DNA from: Reclinomonas americana ATCC 50394
Taxonomy: Eukaryota > Jakobida > Jakobea > Jakobida
Direction of reading: 5' to 3'
Length of the DNA stretch: 28,828 nucleotides
Assembly (NCBI GenBank): GCA_048213135.1
Contig: PS015094.1
Location: 140,566-169,393, forward strand
Part shown: positions 22,793 through 28,828 of the stretch, piece by piece
Layout: each line of letters starts with the position of its first letter
Position numbering within the stretch: position 1 is the stretch's first letter
Made by a program: the position numbers and the translations under genes
Notes under the pieces: model-generated
What the model saw: the letters and a program-made list of their open reading frames with translations, nothing else
The model's database searches: none
What the model was told of the DNA's origin: nothing

Positions 22793-23947
22793 TCAAGTGG
22801 CGAAGCGCGACGTCCACTCTCGAGCTGGCGTCGTGAAAAACACAGCGAGTGAGGAGACAATGCACGTGTGTGCACGGTAGGCCAAGCACACCCACACGAA
22901 CCAACGGCATGCGCGTCTTCGATATCGCTCTTCCAGTGATCGGCCGCGGTCGTATCCTGCGAGCGCACGCTGTGAGTGGTGGCGCAAAACAACCATACTT
23001 CCTTCAAGAACACAATCACCAGAGGATCATCGGGCTCCGGATCGCTGCGCACTAGGAATGAAAACGGAGAGTGCATGCGACGGCCAGGAACCCAAAAGAG
23101 CACGCACCACATCAACGCCTGCAACGCCAACAACAGCTTCTCGATTGTCAGTGCCGGACTCCTGTTCAGCAACGGAGAAGCGTCAGGACTCTATCACACC
23201 AACAGCAGCCAGCGGAGGGAGTGAGCTCGCACCACTTGTCCTTCAGCAGATCGAGGCAGATGCGCCCGACTCGGTCAATGTTTGGATGGTAGATGCGAGT
23301 GCAGAACCGCGCGCGAGGTGGCACTGTTGCGCAACGCTCAGTGACAGAAGCGGGAGGGGAAAGGAGGCAAGAACGAGAAGAACAATACCGAGAGGATACT
23401 CGTCTGCAATCATCATGACAGTGAGTGAGCGTGTGGCGGCGACATGAGAGGTGGAGAGGGAGACGAACCAGGCAAGAACAACTCGACAACAAAGGTGCCT
23501 GCGAGTGAGTGAGGTGAGAGTATGAGAGACAACAGCAGTGAGTGATGCACACACACCCTCCTCGTAGGGAGTGCCTGGCGGGCCGTCCAGATTGACAATG
23601 AGATATCTGTGGCAGTGAGAGTGTGCGTGTGTGTGTGAGAGGGAGAGGCGAGGAGCAGGGAGGAGAGAGAGACAGTGAGTACCGATCATTCACTTCCCAT
23701 CCGCGACGCACAACCATGCCGGGCTCGGGTCGGGTCAGTAGATCCTGTGCAATGGAGACAGAGAGAGGCATAGCATCATTAGTGAGTTGAGTGAGTGAGT
23801 GAGTGAGTGCAAAGGGGGGGTGTTGAACGCACCGACACCTCCCTTGCAACACGTCTGTCATTGCACACAAGTCGCCATGCGTGAGGATATGGAGGGAGAT
23901 GTGAGGAGTGCTTCTCTCTAACAATGTTACCTGCCCATGTTCGCCAT
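22793..23947 (-). CDS. Ubc13-like ubiquitin-conjugating enzyme E2, paralogue B
   Basis: Eleven exons: 23947-23931, 23854-23839, 23744-23683, 23606-23557, 23498-23469, 23403-23389, 23323-23233, 23161-23108, 23044-23020, 22956-22902 and 22824-22793; 447 nt, 148 residues, all phases closed. The protein starts MANMGRRVARE. It carries the E2 core YHPNID, the catalytic Cys in [24 protein letters not shown] and C-terminal [10 protein letters not shown], which is the Ubc13/UBE2N pattern. E2s of this class carry ubiquitin as a thioester and, with a Uev partner, build K63 chains. It differs from the neighbour in the [16 protein letters not shown] helix region and is probably a diverged duplicate. Exons of 15-17 nt are included on the strength of phase and alignment. 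Confidence 0.9.
23780..23810 (+). repeat. (GAGT)n microsatellite
   Basis: A tetranucleotide repeat lies in the second intron of E2 paralogue B. Confidence 0.8.
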
Positions 23948-24091
23948 GGCTGCTCTCTCCTGGGTCGCGCGGAAGTGACAGGAGACTGACGTAATTTCTC
24001 ATCGGTATTTTTTCTTCATCGTGAGGGGAGAGGTGTGCGAGTGACGATCGAGAGTTTACTTTTGTCACACGGTGGGGCGTCGAGTGGCAGA
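23948..24091 (-). promoter_or_regulatory. Spacer between the tandem E2 genes
   Basis: About 144 bases lie between the stop codon of the upstream E2 (24092) and the ATG of the downstream E2 (23947). It must hold the terminator of one and the promoter of the other. No motif is recognisable. Confidence 0.4.
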
Positions 24092-25435
24092 TTACATGGC
24101 ATACAACCGGGTCCACTCGCGCGCAAGGCGCAGCGCTTCTTGCTCGCGGTGGATCCACATGTCGGCGATTGTGTTGTCCTGGGGAGCGTGAGGAAGGATG
24201 AGGGGGGTGACGAGAAGGAGAGAGACAGAAGCGCATGGCACTGACCAGTGGGTCGTCCGGATTGGGGGCGCTCATCAGTGCCTGAATAGAGAGCAACACC
24301 TGCATGGAAACACCACCGATCAGCGGCCGCGTTCCACAGGCACATCCACTTGCAAAACACACACACACACACCGTGCTGACAGTCAGAGCGGGTGACCAG
24401 CTAATGTGAAAATCAAGCAAGGAAAGAGTGTGAGAGTTCGTGTTCCCACAATGCAGAGAACGAGAGAGCGACTCGTATTACCGATCCTGTTGTTGGGGGA
24501 GGTTTCCAAGAAACACACGAGAGCAACAATGAGCAACAACGCAAGACGCTTGTCAGCAAGACTTCCAGCGCAAGCAACCTTCAGGATGTCCAGGCAGATG
24601 CGTCCTACCATCACGACGCAGATCAGAATCAATGCATATCCACGACACACACATGATTGATGCAAGACTCACCGACACGGTCGACATTTGGCTATCGAGA
24701 ACAAAGAACGCGCACAAGTGAGCAATCACTCAAGCCAGCACACATACGCCTGCACAGTCGACGCACGTGATAGATCTTGGTCAGGAAGCGGACCTGCGAC
24801 AGAGATGGCGTGGTGAGCATCACAGAATGCTCCACACTGTTGGGCATTGAGCAGCACACCTTCGGTGGGTCCAGTGGGTACCCATCTTGCAAGAACAACT
24901 CCAGGTGGAACTTTCCGCCTGTGCACACATCATCATCATCATCATCATCATCATCAGCTGGTGCTGAAAATGAACACCCAGCAACACGCACCCTCTGCAG
25001 CAGCAGCACCAAACAGTGAGTGCGACAATCAAACTTGAGCACAGATCAACCAAAATGAAAACACGCACCAAACGGGCTGTCCACGGGACCCATCAGCTCC
25101 ACCTGCAAGTAGCGGAAGTTCTCCTCCGACGGTCTTACCACCATGCCATCCACAGGAGCTGCACAACACACACGAAAAAATCCAATATGAGCATGGCTGC
25201 GTTCGATCTCCCGGAAAATAGCACAACGCAGGGACAGGGCAAGAGCGAGACACGGACGCAACTCTCAAGCAGCTGCTTGATCTCGCCTGCAGTGCAGTGT
25301 GAGCACAAAAGAGAGAGAAGGTGAGTGAGTGAGGCAGAGAAGAGGTTGTGTGTGCAGCAGTGTGTGGTGAGAGTGTGTGTTGAGAGTGTGAGGTATGCAT
25401 ACGCAACGCTGCAATCGTCGTTCCATGCCTGCCAT
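24092..25435 (-). CDS. UBC13: Ubiquitin-conjugating enzyme E2, Ubc13/UBE2N type, paralogue A
   Basis: Eleven exons: 25435-25408, 25286-25263, 25158-25069, 24918-24860, 24793-24767, 24691-24673, 24604-24579, 24486-24482, 24400-24373, 24299-24246 and 24178-24092; 447 nt, 148 residues, all phases closed. It starts [19 protein letters not shown]. The core motifs are YHPNVD, catalytic Cys in [34 protein letters not shown] and ending REWTRLYAM, close to Ubc13 throughout. Family members pair with a Uev/Mms2 subunit to make K63-linked ubiquitin chains. Two donors are GTTGCG. A 5-nt exon supplies Asp-Arg before the conserved Trp. It is head-to-head with the Hel2-type E3 gene. Confidence 0.93.
24482..24486 (-). 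other. 5-nt microexon of the Ubc13 gene
   Basis: On the minus strand GATCG is bounded by acag and gtaata. Without it exon 24604-24579 (ending ILK, phase 0) cannot join exon 24400-24373 (starting with one base then TGG). With it the join reads AAG GAT CGC TGG, that is K-D-R-W, matching the invariant KDKW of Ubc13. Inclusion is inferred from phase and family identity. Confidence 0.8.
24927..24956 (+). repeat. (CAT)n microsatellite
   Basis: A trinucleotide repeat lies in the third intron of the Ubc13 gene, just before the acceptor at 24919. Confidence 0.85.
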
Positions 25436-25475
25436 TCTCCTTTGTCTGCGCACAGAGATCGGAAGTGATCAAACA

Positions 25476-25496
25476 CAGAGAGAGAGAGAGAGAGAA
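25476..25496 (+). repeat. (AG)n microsatellite
   Basis: A pure AG dinucleotide tract lies 40 bases upstream of the Ubc13 ATG. On the coding strand of that gene it is a (CT)n tract. Confidence 0.9.
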
Positions 25497-25545
25497 GTGA
25501 GCACGCGCGTGTGTGTATGAGCGATCAACAAGCACATACACAACA

Positions 25546-25590
25546 CAGAGGAGAGAAAGAGAGAGAAAGAGAGAGAAAGAGAGAGAGAAG
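25546..25590 (+). repeat. (GA)n/(GAAAGA)n simple repeat
   Basis: An interrupted purine tract with period-10 GAGAGAAAGA units lies in the divergent intergenic region. Purine/pyrimidine mirror sequence of this kind can form triplex DNA, but no function is shown. Confidence 0.85.
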
Positions 25591-26186
25591 GGGATAAGAC
25601 ACAGAGGACAAGATGTGGACGGAGGTGGACAAGACGAAGGTCAGTCATTGCACGCACAACACACACAAAAGAAACCACAAATATTACTGGCACACACACC
25701 TCGTGTGCAGACAGAGACATACACGCAATGAGAGAGCGACAGCGCCACATGAGAGCACACGAGGGGAAGAGAAGAGTGCGAGTGCGACATCTCTCTCCCA
25801 AAAAACAAACGTTACACTGCTGACGCACGCACGCACGCACACATGCAAGTGACACACACACGCGTGAGAGCTACATACATGCACACACGCATACAGATGT
25901 GCGTGTGTGACAGAGAGAACGCTGCGCACCTGGTCCGTCACAAAAAAGCGATGCCGATCGACTGAATTGGCCCGTGGAAATCACGTTGCACTTTCGCATT
26001 TCGCAGACGCACGCGTGTTCTCTCTCTCTCTCCCTTGTCTTTTGAATAGTTTTTTTTAAGGTACGCACGCCTTGCACGCATCCCTCAACCACCCTCAATC
26101 ACTCACTGACTCTCTCACACACACGCAGTTAAACTAAAGTAATCCCCCTCTCTTTTCCCCCGTCTCTCTCTCTCTTTAATAACACA

Positions 26187-28828
26187 ATGAGTGATCCCGG
26201 TGGCGGTGGAGGCTCCTTGCGTTCCGATGCACCTCCCTTTCACATGCCTTCCTCTGCTCGTCGTCGCCATCAGCATCCACGACGACAAGGAGGAGGAGGA
26301 GAACGCGCAGAGGCAGCAGGCGGATCCGGAGAAGCAGCAGCAGCACCTCGCCCGCCTCCACGTCGACGTGGAGGCCACGCCGGTGCAGACACTGCGGCTG
26401 CAGAGTCACGCGGTATGCACTTATAGAGAAAAGGAGCCAGAAATACGCCCCCTGTCTCAAAATGGCTCCCCTTTCCCCGTTACGCAGTTGACGCGGACTC
26501 GGCGCCAGCACATTCCAAGAGGAACAGGAACAGAAACAAGCCGGCGGATGCGCGTCGCCCGGCACGCATGCAGCTGCCGGTGACTACTGCAGCTGCGGAA
26601 TCGGCGTCTGCGACGGTGATTAGTCCGAGTGGCGATGGTCGGCACTGCGTGGTGTGCTTCGAGGAGCGTGGGCTGTGGGGCGTTGGGCCCTGCAACCACC
26701 CCGACATTTGCCACTTGTGCGCGCTCCGTTTGCGCGTGCTGCATCGCGATCGGCGCTGCCCGCTGTGCAAGCAGGATATGGCCGAGTTGGTGGTCACGGC
26801 CGATCGCACAGTGCGCTTTGAGGATCTCATGCGGGCCAAGAGCGTGGCGGATCGCGTCGAGGTGCCCGAGGCGGAGGGCGCCGGTGGCAGCAGCAGCGGC
26901 AGTGGCCCCGATGGACTGCAGCTCGATCGCGTGTGGCAGGTGTATGCCGACAGTCGGGAGACGCTGACGGTGCTGCGGAATCTGCGACGGCCCACGTGCT
27001 CGGCGTGTGCCGACGGACATCGCTTCAAGCACCTTCGCGAGCTGCAGGATCACGCCCGTACCGCCCATCAGCTGCATTTCTGGTGCGTGATTGTCGTTTG
27101 TTTGCGTTTTATGAGTTTTCTCTTTGCTGATCTCTCCCCCGATCCACAGCGACGTGTGCCTCCGCTCGAAGAAGGCCTTCTTCGAGGAGCAGCTCATGTT
27201 CACCAAGTCGGCGCTGAAGAAACATCAACAAGACATGCACAAGGTGCAGTGAATGCTGTTTTTCCCACCCTCCTCTGTCGTCGCAAACACTAATCCCTCG
27301 TCACACGCAGATGTGTAAGTTCTGCAATCAGCGCCATTACTCGGAGGACGAGCTGTACGCGCATTTGCGCGACGCACACTTTACGTGCCCTGTGTGTGAG
27401 CGACGTGGTCTCTTTCACCAGTATTATGTTGCGTCTGCGGTCACGTTTTTCAGTTGGTGTGACGCACTCTCTGCTTACACACACGCCCGACGCACAGAAC
27501 ACCTACGACGATCTCGAGGTGCATTTCGGCGAAGATCACTTCCCGTGCTCTCACGAGGAGTGCCGACAGACCAAGTTTATCGTGTTTACCACCGAGTTCC
27601 AACTCAAGGAGCACTTTGTTGCGTCACGCACCTGGTACATCAAGAAAAAAATAGATCACTGACTCACCATTTCCTTGTGCAGTTGGAGAAGCACTCCAAG
27701 GGCCTGTCCAAGTGGGAGCGACAGCGCTTGGCCGACGAGCTGCTCAACAGCTCGGTGCGAGGAGTGGCCGGCAGCGACTCGGTGGCACTTGCTTCCGCCA
27801 GCGGCCCGGTGTTCCACACCACCTCGTCCTCCTCCTCCTCCGCGGCTGGAGCCGGCGATGATGGCGATGGTCGACGGTGAGTGCATGTGGCGCTCTCGGG
27901 CCGACGCGTTCTTGGTATTGACCCGTCTTCCCCTTCCCCATCCATTGCAGTGGCGGTCGTGGCAAGCGTGGAAAGCGCGGCGGTCGTGGAGGCGACGAAG
28001 ACGACGGACGCCCGCTCTCCCTGATTGAGCAGCGTGCCCGCGCCCAACAGCGCCAACTCCAGCAAGAGGCAGCATCGGCGGCGGCCGCAGCTGCTCCGCT
28101 CGATTCATCGGCCTTCCCCCCGCTCTCCGGTCCGACTCTGCTCGAGGAGATGGATCGCGAGTCGTCATACCCCCGACACGATGATGACAGTTGCGTGAGG
28201 GAGGCGAAGATGACTAGAAAAACAAAGCATCTCAATTTTTTGTGTGTTTTGTGTAGGCTTCGCTGGTCGCCAGGAGAGCTGGCCGGATCTGGACGGCGAC
28301 GGTCGACCGTTGCCGCCGGTGAGTCGCATCACTTGTTTTGTCTTGTGCAGTTCCTCACCTCTGCCACAGTTGCAAGCACCCTCCTCCAATGTCGGTTCCG
28401 GACCGCAGTGGTCCCGCCTGTTTTCCGAGAACGAGCTGCGCGAACTGCCCCCGGATCGTCGCCACGGCCTGGCCAAGGGCATTATTCCGCAGAGTTACGC
28501 TCTCTCCTCCCCTTGCTGTTGTCCTCGTATCCCCCCACTCGCTCACATCAACGATTCGATGTTGCAGAAACCAAGGCCGAGATTGAGAAAATGGAGCGCG
28601 ATCGTCGTCTGGCCGAGGCCTTTGGCATTCCCGCCGATCGTCCGTCGGGCGCCTGGCGTGAGGTTGGTTTCCCCGGTGTATTCTTCTCCTTCTCCTGATT
28701 CTCACCTGTCATTGCGCCGCCCGCAGATCCCCGCCCTCTACTCGCTGGAGGCGCTGACCATGGCACGCACAGACTCCAAGTTTGTGGAGCTGGTGGAGCA
28801 GCGGCTGATTGCGGTGCTGCGTTCGCGT
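26187..28828 (+). CDS. ZNF598: ZNF598/Hel2-type RING and zinc-finger E3 ubiquitin ligase (3' partial)
   Basis: Exons 26187-26412, 26488-27082, 27150-27243, 27311-27427, 27498-27617, 27683-27876, 27951-28189, 28257-28318, 28370-28493, 28568-28662 and 28727 past the window end; phases all close. ATG 26187 opens a Gly/Arg/Ala-rich N-terminus. The RING (from about residue 129) reads CVVC, GPCNHPDICHLCALRLRVL, CPLC. Then come C2H2-like fingers in the ZNF598 order: CSAC...H, FCDVCLRSKKAF, MCKFCNQRHYSEDELYAHL, FTCPVCERRGLFHQYY, YDDLEVHFGEDHFPC. A Gly/Arg box (GGRGKRGKRGGRGG) and an AFPPLSG motif follow; the last exons are unassigned. Family members ubiquitinate 40S proteins on collided ribosomes. 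Three introns use GTTGCG donors. Confidence 0.93.

Larger units (their letters stand above)
25436..26186. promoter_or_regulatory. Divergent intergenic region between Ubc13 and the Hel2-type E3
   Basis: About 750 bases lie between the two divergent start codons. The left half is dominated by (GA)n and (CA)n simple sequence. The right half has CT-rich tracts near 26018-26032 and 26161-26178 just before the E3 ATG. No other coding sequence is recognisable. A short open stretch from ATG 25613 ending at a donor-like gtcagt (27 nt) could be a non-coding or upstream exon but has no support. Confidence 0.5.

Noticed and set aside
22800-22956. E2 paralogue B with a divergent hydrophobic C-terminal extension read straight through from 22956
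   Set aside because: An intron (22825-22901) in phase restores [10 protein letters not shown] and gives the normal E2 length; the read-through is intronic sequence.
25300-26180. Tandem repeats resembling a regular array or CRISPR
   Set aside because: They are (GA)n, (CA)n and related microsatellites without spacers; the genome is eukaryotic.

Overview
This is an intron-dense eukaryotic window with no bacterial features. Genes lie close together, often only 100-150 bases apart. Introns are mostly 50-100 nt, GT-AG, with (GT)n/(CA)n-rich tracts. An axonemal-type dynein heavy chain implies a flagellated or ciliated protist, but I cannot assign a lineage from the sequence.

Layout. Bases 1-655 hold no gene I can support. 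On the minus strand, 656-2388 encodes an isopenicillin-N-synthase-like 2-oxoglutarate/Fe(II) oxygenase in six exons. A 114-base divergent spacer separates it from a giant plus-strand dynein heavy chain gene (about 2503-22643; over 50 exons, about 4,890 codons visible, five assembly gaps). Next come two tandem minus-strand Ubc13-like ubiquitin-conjugating E2 genes (22793-23947 and 24092-25435). Head-to-head with the second E2 lies a ZNF598/Hel2-type RING/zinc-finger E3 ligase (26187 to beyond the window end). I rebuilt the gene models by hand from splice sites, reading phase and family alignment; nearly every junction closes in phase.

Main results. (1) The dynein AAA1 module, the main ATPase of every well-studied dynein, is degenerate: Walker A reads GVPGVGRV and Walker B reads CLAEVQNL, while P-loops remain in AAA2, AAA3 and AAA4. 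The linker, stalk and C-terminal domain are kept. (2) A Ser/Arg-rich insert between AAA5 and AAA6 carries nine RRxS (PKA-type) motifs in about 110 residues. (3) The contig 8339-9075 is inverted in the scaffold; flipping it restores the dynein linker with matching phases at both ends. (4) Thirteen introns share the odd donor GTTGCG (10 of 13 GTTGCGT), never preceded by G. (5) The two E2 paralogues each encode 148 residues with ten introns but share only one, at most two, intron positions. One of them contains a 5-nt microexon needed for its active-site region.

Functional links. The Ubc13-type E2s (K63-chain E2 family) sit beside a Hel2-type E3 known to act on collided ribosomes through K63-linked ubiquitin, so the right-hand third may be a ribosome-quality-control neighbourhood. 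The dynein and oxygenase share only a promoter region, with no evident functional link.
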